This document shows positions 8,915 through 16,519 of a DNA stretch of 64,000 bases, in pieces; position 1 is the stretch's first letter, and each line of letters begins with the position of its first letter. The notes beneath the pieces were generated by a model. The model saw only the letters and a list, made by a program, of their open reading frames with translations, did no database searches and was not told where the DNA came from. The DNA is taken from positions 1 to 64,000 of the forward strand of contig JAIELD010000031.1 of NCBI GenBank assembly GCA_019753285.1, in the 5' to 3' direction. This DNA is from Beijerinckiaceae bacterium. GTDB lineage: Bacteria > Pseudomonadota > Alphaproteobacteria > Rhizobiales > Beijerinckiaceae. A program made the translations under genes and the position numbers.

Positions 8915-10129
8915 TCAGTTCAAACCGTCCATCGGTTTTTGAACCGCAATCAGGCCTGCCGGAACGAGTGCGAGCGCCAGGCCGATCAGCGCCGTTGAGA
9001 GAGCCGAGCGTATTTCGGCTTCGCCGGGCAGCGCTGTGATGGCGAGGCCTGTGGTCTTCGACAATGCCGCCGCCAGTCCGCTGGACAAGCCGGCAGCCAT
9101 CGCCAGGCCAAGCACCGTTCCCATCACGATGATGATCGCGACGTAACTCCATACACAGAGCACGACATAGCCACGCGGCGCGCCAAGCACGCGCAGGACG
9201 GCGAATTGGCGGCGGCTGAGAGAGACGATTGCGAACGCTCCGCCTGCGAGGGCCAACAAGACGAGAAGCTGCGTCGCCATAACGATCGAGGACAGCAGGG
9301 CCTGAACGTTGCCCATCAGCCCGTAGATCTGCACCAGCACTTCAGCCGGAAAGAACGACATGCGGTCCTGTCCGCGAAACTGCGCCCGCAACCGGTAGGC
9401 TGCGACCACGCTGTCCGGCTTCACCACCACCACCGGCACGCCTGAAATATATCGCGGATCGAAGGGCAGGCCGATGCGCTCGTCGCCGGGCGGGTGGCCG
9501 TTCGGCAGGCTGTGTGTCTTCCAGACCTGCTCGACCGGAACCGCGATAGCGCGGTCCCATGGCGTGCCGGTCGGTTTCATGCGGCCGACGACCGTGATTT
9601 CAAGATCGTGAATGTCACCATCCTCATCCTCTGCGGCCGCCGCATGATGTTCGAGCCCATGCTCTGGCTTGAACCGATCTCCGATCTTGAGCGGTGAGGC
9701 CGCGCCGACCACCGCCTCCGCTTCGGTCCTGAACGTCGAGCCCTCGGCGAGCCCGCCCGACAGGTAGTCGACGAAGGAGGCAAGCGTGCCAATGATCGGC
9801 GCGCCCTGATGATTGTCGCCAAAAGCGATCGGCGCCGCAAAGGCGACATGCGGCGCGGCAAGGGCATCGCCCAGCACCTTGGCGTCGAGGAGCGGGACCG
9901 TGCCTGGCCGAAGATAGATCGCGGTGAGCACGACATCCGTCTGGCTGCCGGGCGCAGCGACTAGAATGTCGAACTTGTCGGCGGCCCGTGCGCTCGCCTG
10001 GCGGAAGCCGCGCTCCTGCGCCCCCAGGATAGCGCCGAGAGCGATGGCGAAGGCGACGATTCCACTGAACAACAGGAACAGAAGCCAGTGCCTCCTCATC
10101 GTGGCGCGGATGACCGGAATGGGGTTCAT
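8915..10129 (-). CDS. FtsX/MacB-type ABC transporter permease
   Basis: Inner-membrane permease of 404 residues: one N-terminal membrane helix (about 13-35), a large extracytoplasmic domain, then three C-terminal helices (about 270-400), the FtsX/MacB topology. The SLSRRQFAVLRVLGAPRGYV segment is the usual cytoplasmic coupling region. Residues 156-175 of the outer domain form a His/acid-rich loop (EHGLEHHAAAAEDEDGDIHD) that could bind a metal. VVGRMKPTGTPWDRAIAVP follows it. It overlaps the ATPase gene by 4 bases and is last in the phoA operon. I recall similar permeases in zinc-starvation clusters of pseudomonads; the substrate here is unknown. Confidence 0.85.
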   Translation of the reverse strand: MNPIPVIRATMRRHWLLFLLFSGIVAFAIALGAILGAQERGFRQASARAADKFDILVAAPGSQTDVVLTAIYLRPGTVPLLDAKVLGDALAAPHVAFAAPIAFGDNHQGAPIIGTLASFVDYLSGGLAEGSTFRTEAEAVVGAASPLKIGDRFKPEHGLEHHAAAAEDEDGDIHDLEITVVGRMKPTGTPWDRAIAVPVEQVWKTHSLPNGHPPGDERIGLPFDPRYISGVPVVVVKPDSVVAAYRLRAQFRGQDRMSFFPAEVLVQIYGLMGNVQALLSSIVMATQLLVLLALAGGAFAIVSLSRRQFAVLRVLGAPRGYVVLCVWSYVAIIIVMGTVLGLAMAAGLSSGLAAALSKTTGLAITALPGEAEIRSALSTALIGLALALVPAGLIAVQKPMDGLN

Positions 10130-10818
10130 AAGACAGCGGCAACGTCATGCTGTTTCAGCCGTCCGTGCTCCAGCGCGAGCCTCGCGCCGCAGCGCTCGAT
10201 CAGCCGCTCGTCATGCGAGACGGTGATGACCAGCTTGCCTGACCGGGCTGCGAGCTCGGTGAGCAGCGTCGAGACGTCGTTCGCTGCCTCGGCGTCGAGG
10301 CTCGCGGTCGGTTCGTCCGCCAGGATGATCGGCGGATCGAAGAGCAGCGCCCTGGCTATGGCGACGCGCTGCTGCTCGCCGCGCGAGAGCTGGCTGCTGA
10401 GCTTGCGGGCGATTGGAACGCGAAGCTCGTCCAGCAGGTTCAGCGCACGGGCCTTCAAGTCTGCGGAGGCTGAAAACAGCGCGAACCGCGCCGGCATCAG
10501 CACATTCTCGATCGGCGAAAGCTCGGCGATCAGGTGAAAATCCTGAAAGACGAAGCCGGCGTTTTCCCTGCGCCAGCGATCGCGGGCCGTCTGCGGCAAT
10601 CGCATCAGCATTGTTTCGTCCCAGGCAACGTTGCCTTCCAGATCGTCGACGAGCCCGGCCAGTGCATAGAGAAGCGTCGATTTGCCTGATCCCGACGGCC
10701 CGGTGATCGCGAGCGAGTCTCCGCAGCCGGCTTCGAGACGAGGAATGTCGAGTGCCGTGAAGCGCGCGCCTGCTGCATCGACAAAGGTGATCCGCAGAGA
10801 GTCGGCCCGCAGTTGCAA
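10126..10818 (-). CDS. ABC transporter ATP-binding protein (LolD/MacB class)
   Basis: Cytoplasmic ATPase of 230 residues that should power the overlapping FtsX-type permease. Visible motifs are Walker A GPSGSGKST near residue 40, the Q-loop in FVFQDFHLI, signature LSRGEQQR, Walker B IILADEPTASLD and the switch histidine in VSHDERL. MacB/LolD-class ATPases act as mechanotransmission pumps or extractors rather than classical importers. It is co-directional with the Tat-exported CPFC protein (27 bases upstream), and its stop overlaps the permease start in ATGA style, implying translational coupling. Confidence 0.9.
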   Translation of the reverse strand: MQLRADSLRITFVDAAGARFTALDIPRLEAGCGDSLAITGPSGSGKSTLLYALAGLVDDLEGNVAWDETMLMRLPQTARDRWRRENAGFVFQDFHLIAELSPIENVLMPARFALFSASADLKARALNLLDELRVPIARKLSSQLSRGEQQRVAIARALLFDPPIILADEPTASLDAEAANDVSTLLTELAARSGKLVITVSHDERLIERCGARLALEHGRLKQHDVAAVL

Positions 10819-10845
10819 ATGAGCCCCCTCAAGCCGGACGGCGCG

Positions 10846-11313
10846 TCATGCCGCGCGATACTGCGCGTCCACGAGCCTCACGCGGCTGACGAATCCGGTC
10901 GCTTCGTCCGTCTCGGTCCCGATATCGAGAACGCCATCTGTGACGATGAGCGTGTTGAACGGAACGACAGCGAGGGCGTTGGCGACGCGCACCAGCATGA
11001 GATCGTCAGGCCAGGACGCGCTGCTGTCGCAGAATGGACAAAACGCCATCGGAATGCGGGTGAGGACGAAGAAGTCGATTTCGGCCTTCAGCGGCGGCGC
11101 CATGTAGCCTCTGACGGCGATCCGCTTGCCGGCGAGTTGCTTGGCCAGCTCGGAGAACTCGCCGCGCTCGGCCCAGAGATCACGGATCTTGACCTGCGTT
11201 TCGCCTGCCCAAGCGGGCGGAGACGATAGCGCCGCGCCCACCGCGCCGAGCAGCAACGCGCGCCTCGAAACGGGAATTCCGTCCCTGATAGCGACGCGGC
11301 TGATCGGCAGCAT
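10846..11313 (-). CDS. Tat-exported CPFC protein, DUF3299-like, of unknown function
   Basis: About 155 residues starting MLPISRVAIRDG at the ATG 11313. The tracked start lies inside phoA and is unlikely. A twin-arginine signal is seen (SRRALLLGAVGAALSS, cut near AWAG), so the protein should be folded before export. The mature part contains GKRIAVRGYMAPP and FFVLTRIPMAFCPFC, where the CxxC pair could bind a metal or be redox-active. The layout resembles DUF3299 proteins that accompany FtsX-type ABC cassettes. It lies 13 bases after phoA and 27 before the ATPase gene, so it is very probably in the same operon. The function is not established. Confidence 0.75.
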   Translation of the reverse strand: MLPISRVAIRDGIPVSRRALLLGAVGAALSSPPAWAGETQVKIRDLWAERGEFSELAKQLAGKRIAVRGYMAPPLKAEIDFFVLTRIPMAFCPFCDSSASWPDDLMLVRVANALAVVPFNTLIVTDGVLDIGTETDEATGFVSRVRLVDAQYRAA

Positions 11314-11326
11314 GGCGTTCAGACCT

Positions 11327-12865
11327 TTACTTCTTGCCTTCGAGGCGGGCCGATGCCTGAAGCGCATGGTTCATGACCTGATAGATATAGCTTTCCTCGA
11401 CGCTGCCCTGGAAGAGATGCGCCCAGGGGCCAGCCGCAAAGATCGCGACGTCCTCGCCGGCATGCGTCTCGCTCGTGAGCGGAACCAGAGCCTGCTGGAT
11501 GAAGTCGGGATCGGTCGTATCGACGGATTTGAGGTCGGCGCGAACACCATCCTTCAGCCCTCCTGGGCCATTGGCGTAGCCGAGCGTCGTATAGGGCTTG
11601 CCATCGAGCCCGAGCGCGAGCTTGCCCTTTTCCTTGACGAGCCCGAGGATCGGATTGTCGCGGTCCGGATAGCCATTCATGGTCAGCGCATGGCTGTGGT
11701 CGGCGGTGACGATGATCAGCGTCTCGTCGAGGTTCACCTTGGCAAGCGCCGCCTTGATCGCCTTGTCGAAGGCGACGGCGTCGGTGAGCGTGCGGTATGC
11801 GTTGTTGGCGTGCGAGCCATGGTCGATGCGCCCGCCTTCCACCATCAGAAAATAGCCGTTGGGGTTCGACGACATCGCATCGATGGCAAAAGTGGTCATG
11901 TCTGCCAGTTCAGGCTCGCCGCCCTTGTCCTTGGGCCGATCGAAGTCGAACTTCATGTTGTCCGGCTCGAACAGGCCGAGCACCTTGGTTTGGTTCTTGG
12001 GGTTGAGCGCCTTGAACTGATCGAGATTCCAGACATAAGCGCCGGAGTTCGAATAGCGCTTCAGCCAGTCGGCGGTAAGGTCCCGGCCATCTTTTCGCTT
12101 GCCCTTGCGGTCCGCATATTCGGGATCGGCCATCGTCGCGGGCAGAAAGTTGAAGCGTCCGCCGCCGAGCATCACGTCGAGGCCGTCTCCGTATTTCATC
12201 TCGACGAGCTGACGGGCGATGTCGATGCAGCCATTGCTGACAGCTTCCTCGGAAAGATCGGCATCCGACTCCCAGAGGCGGTTAGCGCTGTGGGAATAGA
12301 GGGCGGCGGGCGTCGCGTCCGTGATGCGGGCCGTCGAGACGGCACCAGCCGACATCCCGATCGATTTCGCCACCTCGGCGAGCGTCGTCACCTCCTTGCC
12401 CTTCGTTCCGCCGCAGTTGCGCCATTCAGCGGAACCGCGCACGCCCTCCATGTTGTTGCGCATCTTGACGCCGGTCAGCATCGCACCGGCGCTCGGCGCG
12501 GAGTCGGTAACCTGACTGTCATGGGCGTAGGTGCGGGACAACGCCGCATGTGGGAATTTTTCAAAGCTCAGCAGGTTGGAGACACCGTCTACGCCGCGCT
12601 GCTGGCCCTCGAAGATACGGGCGGCGGTCATCGTCGCGACGCCAAAGCCGTCGCCCACGAAGAGAATGACGTTTTTGGCGCGTTTGGTGTTGGGCTGCTG
12701 CTGTAGAATGCGGGCGAGGTTGGCCTCGCCATCCTTGAAATACGCATCATCCGTCTGGACGATCTTCGCCTCTTCGCCGAATGCCGGAGCGACCACGGCG
12801 CTGGTTGCCCAGAGCGCGAGTATCGCAAGGCCAAAACGCGACGATGTCTTGAGGCGGAATTGCAT
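11327..12865 (-). CDS. phoA: Alkaline phosphatase, PhoA family (periplasmic)
   Basis: A 512-residue zinc/magnesium phosphomonoesterase that frees phosphate from organic esters in the periplasm. It has an N-terminal signal peptide (GLAILALWATSAVVAPAFG). Motifs: FVGDGFGVATMTA with the first metal aspartate, VTDSAPSAGAM with the nucleophile serine, MVEGGRIDHGSHANNA, and VTADHSHALTMNG with metal-binding Asp/His. Length is within the PhoA range. An 18-base Pho box lies 70 bases upstream, so PhoB control is very likely. It heads a tight four-gene operon with the CPFC protein, ABC ATPase and permease. Confidence 0.95.
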   Translation of the reverse strand: MQFRLKTSSRFGLAILALWATSAVVAPAFGEEAKIVQTDDAYFKDGEANLARILQQQPNTKRAKNVILFVGDGFGVATMTAARIFEGQQRGVDGVSNLLSFEKFPHAALSRTYAHDSQVTDSAPSAGAMLTGVKMRNNMEGVRGSAEWRNCGGTKGKEVTTLAEVAKSIGMSAGAVSTARITDATPAALYSHSANRLWESDADLSEEAVSNGCIDIARQLVEMKYGDGLDVMLGGGRFNFLPATMADPEYADRKGKRKDGRDLTADWLKRYSNSGAYVWNLDQFKALNPKNQTKVLGLFEPDNMKFDFDRPKDKGGEPELADMTTFAIDAMSSNPNGYFLMVEGGRIDHGSHANNAYRTLTDAVAFDKAIKAALAKVNLDETLIIVTADHSHALTMNGYPDRDNPILGLVKEKGKLALGLDGKPYTTLGYANGPGGLKDGVRADLKSVDTTDPDFIQQALVPLTSETHAGEDVAIFAAGPWAHLFQGSVEESYIYQVMNHALQASARLEGKK

Positions 12866-13199
12866 GAGGTTCTCCGAGTGTGCTGCGCCGGCCGACGGGC
12901 CACGCCTTTCGCCTCAGGCCATATGGACCAGGAACTACAGTTTCATGACAGGGGCGCCCCGACTATGCAGGCTTAAGCAGACCCGGACAAGATGTTCGCC
13001 TGGCTGCTGGTCCGGACGTCAGATCGATCTCCGTTTCCCTGTCTTGCGCGGGGCGGCTCTTACGCGACGCCGTTAACCAGTTTCGTATTCGATTTCTTCA
13101 ACGAAAGCTGCGCCTCATCCGGGACAGGTCGAGGTCACAGGCCGCGGGCAGGGCCCGATATCGCGGTTCATGGCTCGCAGAGGCTTTCGAAGGCGGATA
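12866..13199. other. Divergent regulatory region between phoA and a membrane-protein gene
   Basis: About 330 bases separate the phoA start from the membrane-protein start. The phoA-proximal part carries the Pho box described separately. The other half shows no recognisable promoter, RNA or ORF that I can support; the tracked ORFs across it (12531-13076, 12992-13591) overlap real genes in other frames. Confidence 0.5.
12934..12951 (-). promoter_or_regulatory. Pho box (PhoB-binding site) for the phoA operon
   Basis: On the minus strand the sequence is CTGTCATGAAACTGTAGT. It matches the PhoB direct-repeat consensus CTGTCAT-N4-CTGTCAT, with a perfect first repeat and five of seven bases in the second. 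It is 68-86 bases before the phoA start codon, an activating distance, and the downstream gene is alkaline phosphatase, the classic target. Confidence 0.85.
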
Positions 13200-14306
13200 A
13201 TGAAGACAGCAGACGACGCATTGCGAATGATCGCCTTCTCGAGCCGTTTCAAGGACGTGTCGCCGGCGCTGTCGCGGCTGGTTCTTGCCCTGCTTCTCGT
13301 CGTGGTCGCTCTCAGCGCCGCGTCGCATTTCGACGACGGTCCGCCGCCGCCCGTGCGGTTCCAGACGACCGACGCCGACCTTTATCGCGGCATCATTTCG
13401 GATATTGCGAAAGGCGAGGATTACTACACAGTCGCCGTGCGCGCGCATCGCATCGGAAATTATCCCCTGCGCCCGTTCGTGACCGTGCGCTCGCCCGTGC
13501 TGGCCGTCGTATCCGCGACGCTCGGTCCGATCCTGACCAAGCTGCTTCTCGCCGCGCTCGTCGTGCTCGTTTCGCTTGCCTGGTGGCGTAAATTGGCGGC
13601 GAGCGCCGTGCCGGAGCCGATTGCGACCGTGGCCGGCGTCTCGATCCTCGCCTCATCCTTGCTGCTCACCATGCCCTTCATGAGCGTTTTCCATGAAAGC
13701 TGGGCAGCGCTTCTGATCGCGCTTTCGCTTGCGATCCGCACGCCGAACCGCCTGATACCGGCAGTCGCGGTCGGCGTGCTGGCTGCGCTCGTCAGGGAGA
13801 TCGCCGCGGTCTATCTCATCGTGATGCTCGCCTCGGCCGCATTTGAGCGCAACCGCCGCGAATTCCTTGCCGTTGCCGCAGGGATGGCGGTCGTCGTCGC
13901 ATTTTACGCGGGGCATGCCTGGCTTCTCGAGCGTCATCTTACGGCGAACGAAGTCACGTCGCCGGGCTGGACTGGCCTTGGCGGCTGGTCGTTCTACCTT
14001 TTCGCCGTCAAGGAAACGAGCTGGCTCAACCTGTTGCCGCCGATGCTGGCTCACGGGCTTGTGCCTGTCGCCCTTTTCGGTTGGGCGTCCCTCAATCTGG
14101 ATGTCGCACGCCGCGTTACGGCGCTGGTCCTCGCCTACGCGCTGCTCATCGCCTGCTTCGCGCGGTCGGTGAACTTCTACTGGTCATTGTTCAACACACC
14201 CTTCCTTCTCGCAGGGCTCGTCTTCGCCGGCGGCGCGCTGGCCGTGCTCGTCCAGACCGGCTGGCAGCGGCGCGATCAGGGGCGCGATACGAAAAAGGCG
14301 GCCTGA
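13200..14306 (+). CDS. Polytopic membrane protein of unknown function
   Basis: About 368 residues with roughly eight to nine hydrophobic segments, for example LSRLVLALLLVVVALSA, LLLAALVVLVSLAWW and VTALVLAYALLIACFA. A periplasmic-looking stretch after the first helix contains DADLYRGIISDIAKGEDYY. Such a first loop followed by many helices recalls GT-C type glycosyltransferases (DUF2029-like), but no decisive motif is visible, so this is only a possibility. I chose the ATG at 13200, preceded by GAAGGCGG, over the tracked 13170. It is alone between divergent phoA and convergent glnA and ends inside a shared terminator hairpin. Confidence 0.7.
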   Translation: MKTADDALRMIAFSSRFKDVSPALSRLVLALLLVVVALSAASHFDDGPPPPVRFQTTDADLYRGIISDIAKGEDYYTVAVRAHRIGNYPLRPFVTVRSPVLAVVSATLGPILTKLLLAALVVLVSLAWWRKLAASAVPEPIATVAGVSILASSLLLTMPFMSVFHESWAALLIALSLAIRTPNRLIPAVAVGVLAALVREIAAVYLIVMLASAAFERNRREFLAVAAGMAVVVAFYAGHAWLLERHLTANEVTSPGWTGLGGWSFYLFAVKETSWLNLLPPMLAHGLVPVALFGWASLNLDVARRVTALVLAYALLIACFARSVNFYWSLFNTPFLLAGLVFAGGALAVLVQTGWQRRDQGRDTKKAA

Positions 14307-14317
14307 GGCCGCCTTTT
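14293..14317. terminator. Bidirectional Rho-independent terminator (membrane protein / glnA)
   Basis: A perfect 11-base-pair stem, AAAAGGCGGCC / GGCCGCCTTTT, has a 3-base TGA loop that is also the stop codon of the plus-strand membrane-protein gene. In the minus direction the stem is followed by a T-run, giving a good glnA terminator. It lies between the two convergent gene ends. Confidence 0.85.
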
Positions 14318-14339
14318 CCATCGATCCGATGCTCTCGGT

Positions 14340-15749
14340 TCAGAGCGAGTAGTACATCGTGAACTCGACCGGATGCGGCGTCATTTCGAAGCGCATCACG
14401 TCCTGCATCTTGAGTTCGATGTATGCGTCGATCATGTCGTCGGTGAAGACACCGCCGGCTTTCAGGTAGGCGCGGTCCTTGTCGAGGGCGGCAAGCGCCT
14501 CGCGCAGCGATCCGCACACCGTCGGGATCTTCTTCAACTCCTTAGGCGGCAGATCGTAGAGATCCTTGTCCATCGGCTCGCCGGGGTGGATCTTGTTCTG
14601 GATGCCGTCAAGGCCAGCCATGAGCAGAGCTGAGAAGGCAAGGTATGGGTTCGCCATCGGATCGGGGAAGCGAACCTCGACGCGCTTTGCCTTCGGATTG
14701 TTCGACCACGGAATACGGCAGGAGGCCGAACGGTTGCGCGCCGAATAGGCGAGCAGAACCGGGGCTTCATAGCCGGGAACGAGGCGCTTGTAGGAGTTCG
14801 TCGACGGGTTCGTGAAGGCATTCAGCGACTTGGCGTGCTTGATGATGCCGCCGATGTAGTAGAGGCACGTCTCCGAGAGGCCAGCATACTTGTCGCCCGC
14901 GAAGGTCGGCTTGCCATCCTTCCAGATCGACTGGTGAACATGCATGCCCGAGCCATTGTCGCCATAGACCGGCTTCGGCATGAAGGTGGCCGTCTTGCCA
15001 TAGCTCTGCGCGACGTTGTGGATGCAGTACTTGTAGATCTGCATCTGGTCGGCGATCGTGACCAGCGTGTTGAACTTGAGGCCAAGCTCGTGCTGGGCGG
15101 ACGCCACTTCATGGTGGTGCTTCTCGACAGTCGCGCCCATCGCCGCCATCGCCGCCAGCATTTCACCGCGCATGTCCTGCGCCGTGTCCTGCGGGGCGAC
15201 CGGGAAGTAGCCGCCCTTGATCGGCACGCGGTGGCCCATATTGCCACCTTCATAGTCCGTGAAGCCGTTCGTCGGCAGTTCGGCCGCATCGAGCTTGAAG
15301 CCGGTGTGATAGGGGTCTGCCGCGAACTTCACGTCGTCGAACACGAAAAACTCGGCTTCAGGCCCGAAGAACACGGTGTCGCCAACGCCGATCGACTTGG
15401 TGTACGCCTCGGCCTTCTTGGCGATGCTGCGCGGATCGCGCTCATAAGGCTGCCCGCTGATCGGATCGAGCACGTCGCAGTTGATGCTCATGGTGGCGGC
15501 TGCGAAGAAGGGGTCCATGCAGGCTGACTTCGGGTCCGGCATGAGCAGCATGTCGGATTCGTTGATCGCCTTCCAGCCGGCGATCGACGAGCCATCGAAC
15601 ATCTGGCCATCTTCGAAGAAGCCTTCGTCAACCATCGTGATGTCGAATGTCACGTGCTGCCACTTGCCCTTGGGGTCGGTGAAGCGCAGGTCGACGTATT
15701 TGACGTCGTTGTCCTTGATTGCCTTGAGAACGTCTTTGGCAGTTTTCAT
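14340..15749 (-). CDS. glnA: Glutamine synthetase type I
   Basis: GSI makes glutamine from glutamate, ammonia and ATP and forms a dodecamer. The 469 residues are the standard length. [10 protein letters not shown], the metal-binding [24 protein letters not shown] and the ATP/glutamate-site [17 protein letters not shown] are all present. The adenylylation tyrosine is seen in [11 protein letters not shown], so control by GlnE is expected. It lies 62 bases after glnB on the same strand, the usual glnBA operon, and ends at a strong hairpin. Expression is probably nitrogen-regulated from the glnB promoter. Confidence 0.98.
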   Translation of the reverse strand: MKTAKDVLKAIKDNDVKYVDLRFTDPKGKWQHVTFDITMVDEGFFEDGQMFDGSSIAGWKAINESDMLLMPDPKSACMDPFFAAATMSINCDVLDPISGQPYERDPRSIAKKAEAYTKSIGVGDTVFFGPEAEFFVFDDVKFAADPYHTGFKLDAAELPTNGFTDYEGGNMGHRVPIKGGYFPVAPQDTAQDMRGEMLAAMAAMGATVEKHHHEVASAQHELGLKFNTLVTIADQMQIYKYCIHNVAQSYGKTATFMPKPVYGDNGSGMHVHQSIWKDGKPTFAGDKYAGLSETCLYYIGGIIKHAKSLNAFTNPSTNSYKRLVPGYEAPVLLAYSARNRSASCRIPWSNNPKAKRVEVRFPDPMANPYLAFSALLMAGLDGIQNKIHPGEPMDKDLYDLPPKELKKIPTVCGSLREALAALDKDRAYLKAGGVFTDDMIDAYIELKMQDVMRFEMTPHPVEFTMYYSL

Positions 15750-15811
15750 GATCGGCGTCGTCCTTTCTTAAACAAACGCATAGTGAACTTGAAATCGAGC
15801 GATCTGCTCGA

Positions 15812-16228
<417 letters not shown>

Positions 16229-16257
16229 TTAGCGGCGCTACGGTGACCCGCCCGGTA

Positions 16258-16276
16258 ATGCAAGGCTCAAGCCGAA
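16258..16276 (-). promoter_or_regulatory. Candidate sigma-54 promoter of glnB-glnA
   Basis: Reading the minus strand, CGGCTTGAGCCTTGCAT has GG and GC separated by exactly ten bases, with a perfect TTGCAT at -12. The -24 half (CGGCTT) matches the TGGCAC consensus only partly. The position, about 110 bases before glnB, agrees with nitrogen-regulated glnB promoters described in rhizobia. A vegetative promoter could also be present. Confidence 0.5.
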
Positions 16277-16286
16277 CTCGGTATGG

Positions 16287-16355
16287 TTTTGCGATTTTTT
16301 TTGAAGTTTCGCGTCAGAAAAATCAGTTTTGCGCTCGGCAAATCCAGATTTTGCG
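16287..16355. promoter_or_regulatory. Three TTTTGCG repeats, candidate NtrC enhancer region
   Basis: TTTTGCG occurs at 16287, 16327 and 16349, all in the same orientation, with start-to-start spacing of 40 and 22 bases (about four and two helix turns). Two copies extend to TTTTGCGC-N2-GGCA/TGCA, imperfect dyads. They lie 15-95 bases upstream of the proposed -24 element, where NtrC sites would be expected. Assignment to NtrC is an inference. Confidence 0.35.
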
Positions 16356-16519
16356 CCTTGCACAGCCCCATAAAGCCATTTTGGTCATTTCAGTCTATCT
16401 TTATGCCAAGCTGCGCAGCACGCGTTGGCGGCAAGACAGGCCCAGCATAGATGACGAAAAAATAATCATATAGGCTAAATAGAAGGCATAATCTTGAAGC
16501 TATGCGCGTTTCGGCGGCA

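Noticed and set aside
11126-12706. Plus-strand ORF of 526 residues opposite phoA
   Set aside because: Antisense shadow; phoA motifs are fully intact on the minus strand.
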